A stretch of DNA of 64,000 nt, from positions 109,851 to 173,850 of the forward strand of contig NZ_JASMRZ010000002.1 in NCBI RefSeq assembly GCF_030462475.1, in the 5' to 3' direction. Positions 46,521-55,552 of the stretch are shown here, piece after piece; the first letter of the stretch is position 1, and each line of letters begins with the position of its first letter. The DNA comes from Variovorax sp. CAN15. GTDB taxonomy: Bacteria; Pseudomonadota; Gammaproteobacteria; Burkholderiales; Burkholderiaceae_C. A program made the position numbers and the translations under genes. The notes under the pieces are model-generated. The model searched no databases. It was not told where the DNA came from and was given only the letters and a program-made list of their open reading frames with translations.

Positions 46521-47069
46521 ATGCCCCTTGAGAAACCCATCCACACCCCGAGGCTCATCCTCCGGCGCTTTCGCGAACAGGACGCCGCGGACCTGTTCGA
46601 CTACCTGCATGCACCGACCGCGAGCTGCTTCCTGTCGCTCGCACTCGCGGACCTCGAAGCCGCGCGGGCCGAGGCTCGAAGACGCAGTACCGGCGGCGAG
46701 TACGTGGCCGTGTGCCTCCGGGACTCGGGGCAGCTCATCGGCGATTTGTTCGCCATGCAGGAGGACGACACCTTCTCGGTCGGCTGGAACCTCAACCCGC
46801 GTTTCGGCGGCACGGGCTACGCCCACGAGGCCGCCGCGGCGCTGTTCGCCCATCTCTTCACAGCCCGGGCCGCGCGCCGGCTCTATGCCTATGTGGAAGA
46901 CCACAACGGCGCCTCCCGGCGGCTGTGCGAGAAGCTGGGCATGCGCGCCGAAGGGCTGTTCCTGGAGTTCATCTCGTTCAGGAACGATGCGCAGGGCAAG
47001 CCCGTCTACGAGAACACCATGCAGTACGCGATCCTTCACAAGGAATGGCTGCGCGCTTCATCAGCTTGA
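46521..47069 (+). CDS. GNAT-family N-acetyltransferase (RimJ/RimL type)
   Basis: A 182-residue acetyltransferase. It starts TPRLILRRFREQDAADLFDYL, the usual RimJ/RimL opening. The acetyl-CoA-binding region reads YAHEAAAALFAHLF, and the C-terminal part has DHNGASRRLCEKLGMRAEGLF. The ATG at 46521 matches the family start, but no strong ribosome binding site precedes it. The substrate (protein N-terminus, antibiotic or amine) is unknown. It lies between the IclR gene and the convergent permease gene. Confidence 0.85.
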   Translation: MPLEKPIHTPRLILRRFREQDAADLFDYLHAPTASCFLSLALADLEAARAEARRRSTGGEYVAVCLRDSGQLIGDLFAMQEDDTFSVGWNLNPRFGGTGYAHEAAAALFAHLFTARAARRLYAYVEDHNGASRRLCEKLGMRAEGLFLEFISFRNDAQGKPVYENTMQYAILHKEWLRASSA

Positions 47070-47087
47070 CGGGCGCCACGCCGGGGC

Positions 47088-48560
47088 TCAGCCGTGGTCC
47101 TGGCCCAGCGCGGCAAAGCGCTGCGGATCGCGCCTCGCCAGCCGCGATGCGGCGAGCCAGCCCGCCGCCGCGGCCAGGGGCACCGTGATCACCAGGGCCG
47201 CCGAGATGCCCCGGCTCGCGCCGGTGAGCACATGGAAGTTGCCGACCGCCAGCACCAGCACCGCCAGCAATCCCGCGCACGCCAGCAACGGCAGCACGCG
47301 AACTCGCATCCGGCCATAGCCATGCGAGTCGGCACGGAAGAAGCGCACCACCGCCACGCCCGTCGCGATCATCAGCACCAGCAGGCACAGCGTGGCCAGG
47401 TTGCTGAGCCAGGCGAACATGGTGAGCACCGGGTCGGCGCCCAGCAGCGCGAACAGCCCGACCGCCACGGCGCTCAGCACCGTCTGCAGCACCGAGGCCA
47501 CATGGGGGCTGCGGTGGCGCGCATGCGTCCAGCCCAGGCGAGCGGACATCAGGCCCTCGCGGCCCATGGCGTAGAAATAGCGCGCGCTGGAGTTGTGGAA
47601 TGCAATGAGCCCCGCATAGATGCTGGCGATGAACATCAGGCGCAGCAGCACCGTGAGGCCGTGCCCCGCATAGGTGTCCGACAGCAGGTACAGCAGGTTG
47701 GTCGGGTCGGCCAACCCGCTGACGGTGGCCACCACCCGGTCGCTGCCCACGCCGAGCACCAGGCACCACAGCGAGAAGGAGTAGAAGCCGCCCACCAGCA
47801 GCAGCGCCGAATAGGTGGCGACGGGAATGCTGCGCTTCGGGTCCTTGGCCTCTTCGCTGTAGATGGTGGTCGCCTCGAAGCCGATGAAGGCCGCGAAGCA
47901 GAACAGCAGGCCGATGAAGGGGTTGCCGCTGGTGAAGGCCTCGGGAGAGAAGGAGTGCGCATCGATGCCGTGGGCACCGCCTTTCGACAGAATCAGCACG
48001 TCCAGGACCAGCACCGCCAGGTACTCGGCCACCACGAAGACCGCCAGCACCCGCGCCGAGAAGTCGATCTGCCGGTAGCCGAAGACCGCCACGCTGGCCA
48101 TTGCCGCGAAGGCGCAGGCCCACCACGGCACCGCCAGGCCGAACTGCGCCTGCAGCGTCTCGGACGCCACCGCGCCCAGCATGCCGTAGAGCCCGAACTG
48201 CAGCGTGACGTAGCCGAACACGGCCACCATGGCCGCCGCCCCGCCCGCCCTGCCGCCCAGGCCGCGCGCCACCATTGCATAGAAGCCTCCGGCGCTGGTC
48301 ACGCAGGTGGCCATGGCGGTGTAGCCGGTCGCGAACATCAGCAGCAGGCCGAGCGCCACCAGCACCAGCACCGGCGTGCCGGCGCCGTTGCCCAGCATCA
48401 TCCCGATAGGGAAGCCGCCCGCCACCACGCTCAGCGGGCTCGCGGCCGAAATGACCAGCAGCGTGATGAAGCCCGCGCTCAGCGTGCCGCGGCGCAGACT
48501 GGTGGCGTGGGGGTGGCGCGTTTCCTGGGCAGGCGTCATCGCGGGGGTCAGCGTTTCCAT
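47088..48560 (-). CDS. APC-family amino acid/amine permease
   Basis: A 490-residue permease. Membrane segments begin at GTLSAGFITLLVISAASPLSVVAGGFPIGMMLGNGAG. The sixth-helix motif is FCFAAFIGFEATTIYSEEAKDPKRSIPVATY. It resembles the permease at 40631-42082 but is clearly distinct. The ATG at 48560 was chosen over one 12 bases upstream because the family starts here. It converges on the GNAT gene and follows the AraC gene on the same strand, with a small inverted repeat between. It may supply the substrate of the amine pathway. Confidence 0.9.
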   Translation of the reverse strand: METLTPAMTPAQETRHPHATSLRRGTLSAGFITLLVISAASPLSVVAGGFPIGMMLGNGAGTPVLVLVALGLLLMFATGYTAMATCVTSAGGFYAMVARGLGGRAGGAAAMVAVFGYVTLQFGLYGMLGAVASETLQAQFGLAVPWWACAFAAMASVAVFGYRQIDFSARVLAVFVVAEYLAVLVLDVLILSKGGAHGIDAHSFSPEAFTSGNPFIGLLFCFAAFIGFEATTIYSEEAKDPKRSIPVATYSALLLVGGFYSFSLWCLVLGVGSDRVVATVSGLADPTNLLYLLSDTYAGHGLTVLLRLMFIASIYAGLIAFHNSSARYFYAMGREGLMSARLGWTHARHRSPHVASVLQTVLSAVAVGLFALLGADPVLTMFAWLSNLATLCLLVLMIATGVAVVRFFRADSHGYGRMRVRVLPLLACAGLLAVLVLAVGNFHVLTGASRGISAALVITVPLAAAAGWLAASRLARRDPQRFAALGQDHG

Positions 48561-48678
48561 GGTGCGTCGCAATGCATGCCGCGCGCGAACGCGTGCAGCG
48601 TGGGGAGAGAAGGCCGTGCACCGCAGCGCCGGCCGCCGAGACAGGCAGTCTAGGAAGGCATGCGTGCGCAGCGGTATC

Positions 48679-48695
48679 CCGGATCGGCAATCCGG
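48679..48695. promoter_or_regulatory. Small perfect inverted repeat between AraC and permease genes
   Basis: CCGGAT and ATCCGG form a 6-bp palindrome with a 5-base spacer (CGGCA). It is 16 bases past the AraC stop and about 120 bases before the permease start, both on the minus strand. It could be a weak terminator or an operator; the sequence alone does not decide. Confidence 0.35.
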
Positions 48696-48710
48696 ACGCG
48701 CACGCCCGCC

Positions 48711-49673
48711 TCAGGCGTCATGCCACTGCGCCGCCCGCGGCGTCTGCGACGGCAGTTCGCCGAAAAGCTCCTGGTATTCCGCTGCGAAATGGCTCAGGTG
48801 GAAGAAGCCCCACTGCCCCGCCGCGTCGCCCACGGTCAGGTCGCCGGCACGGCTGCCCATGAGGGCGCGCCGCACGCCGTTCAGGCGCACCGAGCGCAGG
48901 TAGCTCAGCGGCGTGGTGTCCGCCACCGCGCGAAAGCTGTTCTGCACCGTGCGCCGGCTGACCTGAAGACGCTCGCACAGCTCCATCACGCTGGGCGCGC
49001 TCATGGTCTCGGCCATGGCCATCCGGTGGCACTTCTCGACGATGAAGTCCTGGGTGGAACTGCCGCTGCGCTGATGCCGGTCGCATGCCGGGTCCATCAC
49101 CAGCCGCAGCAGCTCGTCCAGCAGCGCGTGTTCCAGTTCGTCCTGCCGCGCGGCCGTGCCGCTCATCTCGTCGTTGACCAGGGCCTCGGAGAATATCGCC
49201 AGCAGGCGCTGGCGGCATTCGACGAAGCGCTGCGCCGGCACCTTGATGACGGGCTGGCGCAGCAGCCGGGCGATCTCGTCGGCGAATGGCACCTCCCGGA
49301 GCGTGGCGTCGAAGAAGGCTCGGTCGAAGGCGATGGACAGAAGATCCATCCCGGTAGGCATGTGGCACATGAACTCCTCGCCGCCGCGCAGGAAGTACAG
49401 GCTGCTGCCGTCCGCGTCGCGCCCCTGCATCCGGACGGTGCCCGGCATGGAGATCGGGACTGCGAAGCACACACTGTCGCGGGGTGCTTCTCCCTGCTGC
49501 ACAACGCGCTTGTTGATGCGCTCGCGAAAAGCGTGGCAGTGTTCGCTGGACAATTGCTGCAGCGAACTCTCCAGTGCGCCGGCCGCGAGCTGGCTGTACA
49601 GCAGCTGGCTCCAATGAGCGACTGATGCGGCATGCGCATGCACGTCCTGGAAGTGGCGGATGCTTCGGTTCAT
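48711..49673 (-). CDS. AraC-family regulator (EutR-like)
   Basis: A 320-residue regulator. The N-terminal two-thirds form a sensor domain of unknown ligand (RFVECRQRLLAIFSEALVN near 160). The C-terminal DNA-binding region (about 225-320) contains PSVMELCERLQVSRRTVQNSFRAVADTTPLSYLRSVRLNGVRRALM and GFFHLSHFAAEYQELFGELPSQTPRA, resembling EutR-type activators. GAGGA lies upstream of the ATG at 49673. It is divergent from the aldehyde dehydrogenase gene, and paired direct repeats and a shared 19-bp motif lie in the region between. It is the natural candidate for controlling that operon. Confidence 0.88.
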   Translation of the reverse strand: MNRSIRHFQDVHAHAASVAHWSQLLYSQLAAGALESSLQQLSSEHCHAFRERINKRVVQQGEAPRDSVCFAVPISMPGTVRMQGRDADGSSLYFLRGGEEFMCHMPTGMDLLSIAFDRAFFDATLREVPFADEIARLLRQPVIKVPAQRFVECRQRLLAIFSEALVNDEMSGTAARQDELEHALLDELLRLVMDPACDRHQRSGSSTQDFIVEKCHRMAMAETMSAPSVMELCERLQVSRRTVQNSFRAVADTTPLSYLRSVRLNGVRRALMGSRAGDLTVGDAAGQWGFFHLSHFAAEYQELFGELPSQTPRAAQWHDA

Positions 49674-49719
49674 GTTGCGGAGTCCTCGATCGGGAAGGGC
49701 TGCGTCAATCAGCAAATAT

Positions 49720-49755
49720 GCATTTTTCTCAAATAGGAAAAATTCTGCATTTTTC
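49720..49755. promoter_or_regulatory. Direct repeat, candidate AraC binding site
   Basis: GCATTTTTC occurs at 49720-49728 and again at 49747-49755, a 27-base period, in an AT-rich part of the divergent region between the AraC gene (start 49673) and the aldehyde dehydrogenase gene (start 50002). Direct repeats spaced by two to three helical turns are typical of AraC sites. The site is close to the AraC gene, so autoregulation is possible. Confidence 0.4.
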
Positions 49756-49931
49756 ATGCCCGCCGCCCGACAGGGGAAACCCGATAGATAAGTACTTGGA
49801 ATTCTTGAATTTTCACGCCTCTGCCTGCCGCGAATGGTGGCTTCCTGCTTGCTCCATTTGTTCAGAGCAACAATCGTGCACAGATTCGACACGCCAGCCG
49901 CACCCTTGCGGTGCACACGTGCCGCGCACCG

Positions 49932-49950
49932 TTGCTGATTTGGGCTAACG
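49932..49950 (+). promoter_or_regulatory. 19-bp motif shared with the aminotransferase promoter
   Basis: TTGCTGATTTGGGCTAACG lies 52 bases before the aldehyde dehydrogenase start. It matches the site at 44084-44102 at 17 of 19 positions, and both point toward the downstream gene. It may be an activator site that co-regulates amine and aldehyde metabolism. Confidence 0.5.
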
Positions 49951-50001
49951 CCGGACGGCGCCCTCCCGGACACTGCGGCCGCTCGAACATCCGCAGACAC
50001 C

Positions 50002-51456
50002 ATGACCCAGAACCTGAAGCATTTCATCGAAGGCGCCCACGCCGAAGCCTCCGACGGCGCACGCATGCGCCTTGTCAGCCCCGTGGACGAACATGAATAC
50101 GGCAGCGCCGCCCGCGGCACCGTCGAAGACGTCGACCGCGCCGTGGCCGCGGCCCACGCCCAGCTCGAAGGCGGCGCCTGGAGCCGGCTGCACGCGGGCC
50201 AGCGCGCCCAGCTGCTGCTTCGCCTTGCCGACCTGGTCGAGCGCGACACGGCCCTGCTTGCCGACATGGACGCCAACGCCATCGGCCGCTCGCCGATGGA
50301 GCCGCGCATGATGGACGTGCCCAACGCCGTCGCCAACCTGCGCGCGGCCGCCGGCTGGACCAACCAGCTCGAAGGCCGCACGGTGCCCACCGGGGGCTAC
50401 ATGGGCACGCCCACGCTGTCGTACACGCTGCGCGAGCCGGTAGGCGTGGTCGGGGCCATCGTGCCGTGGAACTCGCCGCTGATGATCACCGTGTGGAAGC
50501 TCGCCGCCCTGCTGGCCGCCGGGTGCACCGTGGTGGTCAAGCCCGCCGAGGAAACGCCACAGTCCGCCCTGCACCTCGCGCGGCTGGCGCAGGAAGCGGG
50601 CTTTCCCGATGGCGTCATCAACGTGGTGACCGGCTATGGCGACGTGGTGGGCCGCGCGCTGTGCGAGCACCCGCTGGTCGCCAAGATCAGCTTCACCGGC
50701 AGCCCCGAGGCCGGCCGCGCCATCCAGCGCATCGCCGCGCCGCTGTTCAAGCGCGTCACGCTGGAGCTCGGCGGCAAGAGCCCGCAGATCGTGTTCGACG
50801 ATGCCTCGTTCGACGACGCGCTGCGCGGCTGCGCCATGGGCCTGTTCGTCAACCAGGGGCAGGTGTGCGCCGCCGGCTCGCGCATCCTGGTGCAGCGCAG
50901 CCTCGCGAAGCCTTTCGCGCAGGCGCTGGCCGAGGCCGCCCGGGCGGTCACTGTCGGCGACCCGCGCCAGGCCGGCGTGCAGATGGGGCCGGTGGCCAAG
51001 AAGGCGCAGTTCGAACGCGTCAACCGCTACATCCAGCTCGGCCTGGACGAAGGCGCGGTGCTGCTGGCCGGCGGCGTCTCCCGGCCCGAGAAGGGCTGGT
51101 TCGTGCAACCCACCATCTTTGCCGAGGCCACCAACCGGATGACCATCGCCCGCGAGGAGATCTTCGGGCCGGTGGGCACCGTGATTGCGTTCGACACCGA
51201 GGAAGAAGCCATCGCGCTGGCCAACGATTCGTCCTACGGGCTGGCGGCCACTGTGTGGACCACGCAGCTCGCGCGGGCGCACCGCGTGGCCGCGCGCGTC
51301 AAGGCCGGTGCCGTGGGCGTCAACTGCTGGAGTCCGCTGGACGCCAACCTGCCCTGGGGCGGCCTCAAGAACAGCGGCATCGGCCGCGAGGGCGGGCTGC
51401 CCGGCGCGCTGGCGTACACCGAGGAGAAGGTCGTCACCGTCCTGCTGCCGGCCTGA
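50002..51456 (+). CDS. Aldehyde dehydrogenase
   Basis: A 484-residue NAD(P)-dependent aldehyde dehydrogenase. The NAD motif is SFTGSPEAGR, the general-base glutamate is in TLELGGKSPQ (about 255) and the catalytic cysteine in FVNQGQVCAAGSRILV (about 289). Distinctive PWNSPLMITVWKLAALLAAGCTVVVKPAE precedes them. It is the first gene of a plus-strand operon with cytochrome b561 38 bases downstream, behind the shared 19-bp motif. It would oxidise an aldehyde from the amine oxidase or from compounds handled by the export genes. Confidence 0.92.
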   Translation: MTQNLKHFIEGAHAEASDGARMRLVSPVDEHEYGSAARGTVEDVDRAVAAAHAQLEGGAWSRLHAGQRAQLLLRLADLVERDTALLADMDANAIGRSPMEPRMMDVPNAVANLRAAAGWTNQLEGRTVPTGGYMGTPTLSYTLREPVGVVGAIVPWNSPLMITVWKLAALLAAGCTVVVKPAEETPQSALHLARLAQEAGFPDGVINVVTGYGDVVGRALCEHPLVAKISFTGSPEAGRAIQRIAAPLFKRVTLELGGKSPQIVFDDASFDDALRGCAMGLFVNQGQVCAAGSRILVQRSLAKPFAQALAEAARAVTVGDPRQAGVQMGPVAKKAQFERVNRYIQLGLDEGAVLLAGGVSRPEKGWFVQPTIFAEATNRMTIAREEIFGPVGTVIAFDTEEEAIALANDSSYGLAATVWTTQLARAHRVAARVKAGAVGVNCWSPLDANLPWGGLKNSGIGREGGLPGALAYTEEKVVTVLLPA

Positions 51457-51494
51457 GGCCCGGCCTCACAATGCACCAGACAAGGAATCCTGAC

Positions 51495-52124
51495 ATGGGT
51501 TGGCGCAACACGATCGACGCCTGGGGCCGGGCCTCGATGCTCTTCCACTGGGCCACGGCCGCGGCCTTCATCACCGCCTACGTGGTCGTGTACTACGTGA
51601 TCTGGTTCGTCGATCCGCAGACCAGCATCAAGCCGGGGCTGTTCGGCACCACGCCCAATGCGGAGCGGGTGGTGCCGCTGCTCAACATCCATTGGGTGCT
51701 GGGCCTGTCCATCGGCTTCCTCACGCTGCCCAGGCTCGTGTGGCGCATCGCCGGCGGCGTGCCGCGGCATGTCGCCGGCTCGCGCCTGGAGCGTCTGTCG
51801 GCCGACGCGGCGCACTGGGCGCTCTACGCCATCCTGATCCTGATGCCGCTGTCGGGCTACATGACGACCTACGACCCGACGGACTTCGGGCTGTTCGTGG
51901 TCCCGGCCTGCCGCGATACCGCCATCGCAGCCGCGATACGCGGCGCCTTCGGCCTTTCCGTGGCGCAGCTGGAAGATGCGGCCTGGGCGGTGCACAGCTT
52001 CATCGGCGCCTGGCTGGCCTGGCCGCTGGTGGTGCTGCACATCGGGGCCGCGATGCTGCACCACTTCGTGCGCAAGGACGCCGTGCTGCGCCGCATGCTG
52101 CCGCTGCGTCGCAGCACCGGCTGA
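51495..52124 (+). CDS. Cytochrome b561
   Basis: A 209-residue membrane protein with four helices. Heme-ligand histidines are likely in SMLFHWATAAAF, LNIHWVLGLSIGF, DAAHWALYAILILMPLSGY and VHSFIGAWLAWPLVVLHIGAAMLHH. AAGGA precedes the ATG. It probably passes electrons between quinone and a periplasmic acceptor. It follows the aldehyde dehydrogenase gene by 38 bases and precedes a long hairpin. Confidence 0.88.
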   Translation: MGWRNTIDAWGRASMLFHWATAAAFITAYVVVYYVIWFVDPQTSIKPGLFGTTPNAERVVPLLNIHWVLGLSIGFLTLPRLVWRIAGGVPRHVAGSRLERLSADAAHWALYAILILMPLSGYMTTYDPTDFGLFVVPACRDTAIAAAIRGAFGLSVAQLEDAAWAVHSFIGAWLAWPLVVLHIGAAMLHHFVRKDAVLRRMLPLRRSTG

Positions 52125-52147
52125 TCCACGCCCCTCCGTTACCCGAC

Positions 52148-52193
52148 CCGCACCACGACGCACCGCATCGCGGTGCGTTGCGGCGTGGTGCGG
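52148..52193. terminator. Long GC-rich hairpin after the cytochrome b561 gene
   Basis: Arms CCGCACCACG (52148-52157) and ACGCACCGC (52158-52166) pair with GCGGTGCGT (52170-52178) and CGTGGTGCGG (52184-52193), with a 3-base loop and a 5-base bulge. It lies 24 bases after the cytochrome stop and before the DUF1329 gene. It probably separates the two transcripts; there is no T-run. Confidence 0.5.
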
Positions 52194-52381
52194 CCATGCC
52201 AGAAGCGGCGCGACGACTTACCTGCAAGCAGATGCCGATCTCGGATAACGGCCGGCCTCGCCTCCCTCCGATAGTCCAAAGACCCCACTGCCGGTTGGTA
52301 AAGCGGGCATCGGCGCAGCCCGGTCACGGTCCGGGCGATCCGGATCCACACACCTCGCCTCTTCATCTTTCAGGAGTTCCC

Positions 52382-53782
52382 ATGACCCAGCACTGTGCAA
52401 GAACCCTTCGCCCCCTCGCCCTGGCGGCGGCCCTCGCCGCCGGCCTGCTCTGCCCCGGCTTCTACGCCATGGCCGCGCCCGACGCGGCCCAGCTCGACAA
52501 GCTCACGCCCTCGGGCGCCCAGCGCGAGGGCAACGCGGACGGCAGCATTCCCGCCTGGCAGGGCGCGGAGCCGCCGCTGCCCGGCTGGGAATGGGGCAAG
52601 CTGCGGCGCGACTTCTGGAAGCACAAGGACGAGAAGCCGCTGTTCACCATCGATGCCGCCAACGTCGACAAGTACGCCGACAAGCTCTCGGCCGGCCAGG
52701 TCGCCATGCTCAAGCAGCGCAAGGACTACCGCATGGACGTCTATCCGTCGCACCGCACCTGCGGCGTGCCGGACTTCGTGGCCGCCAACACGCGCAAGAA
52801 CGTGGGCACCGCCCGCCTCAACGACGACGGCTGGAGCCTGAAGGAGGCGACCGTGCCGGGTTATCCGTTTCCGCTTCCCTCCAATGGCGTGGAAGCGATG
52901 TGGAACTCCAAGATGCGCTACCGCGGCGTGGGCGTCGACTACAAGGGCACCATCACCGCCGTCTCGCCGCGCCGCGGCAGCACGGAGTGGATCCGCGCCG
53001 ACTCGGAGCAGACGGTGTTCATCCCCTCGGGCGCCAAGGGCTCGCAGCAGCTGTCCTCGCTGCCGCCGGTGGAGTTCTACGTGTACTTCGGCTACACCGC
53101 GCCCGCCGCGCTGGCCGGACAGGCCCTGGCGATCACCCAGTACCTGAACCAGGCCGAGAACGAGACCTTCTACTACTTCCCCGGCCAGCGCCGCGTGCGC
53201 CGCATGCCGACCTACTCGCACGACTCCCCGCAGATCGGCATGGAGAACCAGTACACGCTGGACGAGCCGCAGGTCTTCAACGGCGCGCTCGACCGCTTCG
53301 ACTGGAAGCTGGTGGGCAAGAAGGAGATCTACGTTCCCTACAACGCCTTCGGCGCCTACGACTTCAAGGCCAAGTTCGAGGACGTGGCGCGCGACGACTT
53401 CATCGCGCAGTCGCATCGCCGCTACGAACTGCACCGCGTGTGGGTGGTGGAAGCCACCGTCAAGGCCGGCATGCGCCATTCGGCGCCCAGGCGCACCGTC
53501 TACCTCGACGAGGACAGCTGGGCGCCGCTGCTGATGGACGACTTCGACGGGCAGAACAAGCTCGCCAAGATGCGCGAGGGCTTCCTCATCCCGGTGTACG
53601 AGACGGGCTCGTGCGACGCGATGGCCATGGTGCAGAACAACCTGGCCGAGGGCCGCTACGTCTTCGACACGCACACCGTGGGCGTCGGCAAGGACATCCG
53701 CTGGTTCACCGAGCCGACCGGCCCGCGCATGCGTTCGGGCTTCTTCACGGCCGACAACCTGCGCGCCATCAGCGAGCGCTGA
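52382..53782 (+). CDS. DUF1329 outer-membrane-associated protein
   Basis: A 466-residue exported protein of the LolB-like DUF1329 family. A signal peptide of about 32 residues ends near AMAAP; the body starts LTPSGAQREGNADGSIPAWQGAEPP, the usual opening, and contains FYYFPGQRRVRRMPTYSHDSPQ and YVPYNAFGAYDF. AGGAG precedes the ATG at 52382. Family members are almost always encoded beside DUF1302 and an RND protein, and are thought to act in the periplasm in handling hydrophobic compounds or lipids. The exact reaction is unknown. Confidence 0.92.
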   Translation: MTQHCARTLRPLALAAALAAGLLCPGFYAMAAPDAAQLDKLTPSGAQREGNADGSIPAWQGAEPPLPGWEWGKLRRDFWKHKDEKPLFTIDAANVDKYADKLSAGQVAMLKQRKDYRMDVYPSHRTCGVPDFVAANTRKNVGTARLNDDGWSLKEATVPGYPFPLPSNGVEAMWNSKMRYRGVGVDYKGTITAVSPRRGSTEWIRADSEQTVFIPSGAKGSQQLSSLPPVEFYVYFGYTAPAALAGQALAITQYLNQAENETFYYFPGQRRVRRMPTYSHDSPQIGMENQYTLDEPQVFNGALDRFDWKLVGKKEIYVPYNAFGAYDFKAKFEDVARDDFIAQSHRRYELHRVWVVEATVKAGMRHSAPRRTVYLDEDSWAPLLMDDFDGQNKLAKMREGFLIPVYETGSCDAMAMVQNNLAEGRYVFDTHTVGVGKDIRWFTEPTGPRMRSGFFTADNLRAISER

Positions 53783-53828
53783 GCGCCGCGCCCAGAACGA
53801 CGACAACAAGCCCCGAGGAGAAGAACCG

Positions 53829-55493
53829 ATGAACTTCACCGCCCGCCCCTCCAGCACCTTCGCCCGGCTGAGCGCCGTGCCCGCCGCCTGCCTGCTCGCC
53901 GCGACCGGAGCCGCCCATGCCTTCACCTTCGAGACCGACAACGTGCGAGGAAGCTTCGATTCCACGATCACCATCGGCACCGGCATCCGCGCCAAGGACC
54001 CCTCCTGCACGCTCGTCATCCAGGGTGCGGTGGGCGTCGGAGCGCCCGCGGGCTGCCTGGCGCCGACTTCGTCGATGGGCGACCAGGGCAACCTGAACTA
54101 CCGCAAGGGCGATGCCTTCACCACCTACGTCAAGGGCAGCCACGAGCTGCTCCTGAAGATGCCCGACGACATCACCTTCCTCGGGCGGGTGAACTGGATC
54201 CGCGACCTCACGGCCACCCAGACCACCGGCTACACCAGCGCCGCCGCGCCGCAGTACCTGCCCGGCGGCCTGGCCAGCGACGCGCGCAGCGACCTGCGCT
54301 TCAAGGCCCGACTGCTGGACTTCTGGGTGAGCAAGAGCTTCCAGCTCGGCGGCGAGACGGCGCGCGTGCGCGTGGGCAACCAGGTGATCAGCTGGGGAGA
54401 AAGCCTCTTCCTGCCCGGCGGCATCAACGCGACCAACGCCCTGGACATCATGCGGCTGTCGCAGCCGGGCACTCAGCTGAAGGAGGCGGTGCTGCCCGCG
54501 CCCATCGCCAGCTTCGCCACGGGCCTGGGCCACGGCCTCAACTTCGAGGCCTACGTGCAGTCGCGGTGGAACGGCAACTACATGCCGCCCACCGGCTCGT
54601 ACTGGTCGGTGGCCAACGGCATGGGCAAGGGCCACGACGCCTACGGGCTGATCCAGACGAAGCCGAAGAACGGCGGGCAGTGGGGCACCGCCCTGAAGTG
54701 GCAGCCCGAAGGCACGCAGCTGAACCTGGGCGCCTACGTGATGAACTACAACGACAAGTCGCTGAACTTCAGCACCAATGCGGGCGGCACCGGCCGCCCG
54801 GGCTGGGCCTACCCGGAGAACCGCCGCCTCTACGGCCTGAGCGCCAACATGCCGGTGGGCGACTGGTCGGTGGGCACCGAGCTGTCGTACCGTCCGCGCG
54901 ACGCCGTGGCGCTGAACCCGGCGGCCAGCGGCTGCTCGTTCAACCACGGCAACTGCTGGGTCGACGAGAAGAAGCTGCAGTGGCACCTGACCGGCATGCT
55001 CAGCCTCACGCCGAACAACGCTGGCGGCGTGCTGCGCGCCCTCGGCGCGGACACCGCGACGCTGATGGCGGAGGCTGTGGTCGTGCGCTATCCCAACCTC
55101 AAGAAGTACTACGGCTCCGATCCGATCGCCGCGGGCGCTTGGGGCTGGGGCCAGGAGTTCAGCGCCGCGGGCACGCCGCAGCCGGTGGGGTCCAAGACGG
55201 CGTGGGGCTACAACCTGGACTTCAGCTGGGTCTACGACGGCACGCTGATCCCCGGCTGGCAGGTGATTCCCGAGGTGTATTACTTCCAGGCCGTGAAGGG
55301 GCGCACGCCCAACGGCGCGGGCCAGTTGATGGAGGGCGCCAAGTCAGTCAACCTGGTCGTGACCTTCGTGCAGAACCCGGCGAAGTGGCAGGCCTCGATC
55401 AACTACGCGGCCTTCTTCGGCGGCAAGAGCGTGTTCGACCAGCCCTATCGCGATCGCAACTTCGTGGGCCTGACCCTGTCGCGCAACTTCTGA
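53829..55493 (+). CDS. DUF1302 outer-membrane protein
   Basis: A 554-residue exported protein. A signal peptide of about 31 residues ends at AAHAF. The DUF1302 hallmarks are TFETDNVRGSFDSTITIGTGIR, RVGNQVISWGESLFLPGGI and a long run of amphipathic strands. The C-terminus ends LTLSRNF with a terminal phenylalanine, as expected for an outer-membrane beta-barrel. GAGGAG precedes the ATG. It forms the outer-membrane partner of the DUF1329 protein (46 bases upstream) and the RND protein. Confidence 0.92.
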   Translation: MNFTARPSSTFARLSAVPAACLLAATGAAHAFTFETDNVRGSFDSTITIGTGIRAKDPSCTLVIQGAVGVGAPAGCLAPTSSMGDQGNLNYRKGDAFTTYVKGSHELLLKMPDDITFLGRVNWIRDLTATQTTGYTSAAAPQYLPGGLASDARSDLRFKARLLDFWVSKSFQLGGETARVRVGNQVISWGESLFLPGGINATNALDIMRLSQPGTQLKEAVLPAPIASFATGLGHGLNFEAYVQSRWNGNYMPPTGSYWSVANGMGKGHDAYGLIQTKPKNGGQWGTALKWQPEGTQLNLGAYVMNYNDKSLNFSTNAGGTGRPGWAYPENRRLYGLSANMPVGDWSVGTELSYRPRDAVALNPAASGCSFNHGNCWVDEKKLQWHLTGMLSLTPNNAGGVLRALGADTATLMAEAVVVRYPNLKKYYGSDPIAAGAWGWGQEFSAAGTPQPVGSKTAWGYNLDFSWVYDGTLIPGWQVIPEVYYFQAVKGRTPNGAGQLMEGAKSVNLVVTFVQNPAKWQASINYAAFFGGKSVFDQPYRDRNFVGLTLSRNF

Positions 55494-55552
55494 CCCGGCG
55501 CGCCGTGCACCGCCCGCACGGCGGTGGCGGCGCCGCCTGCTGAAAGCACTCC

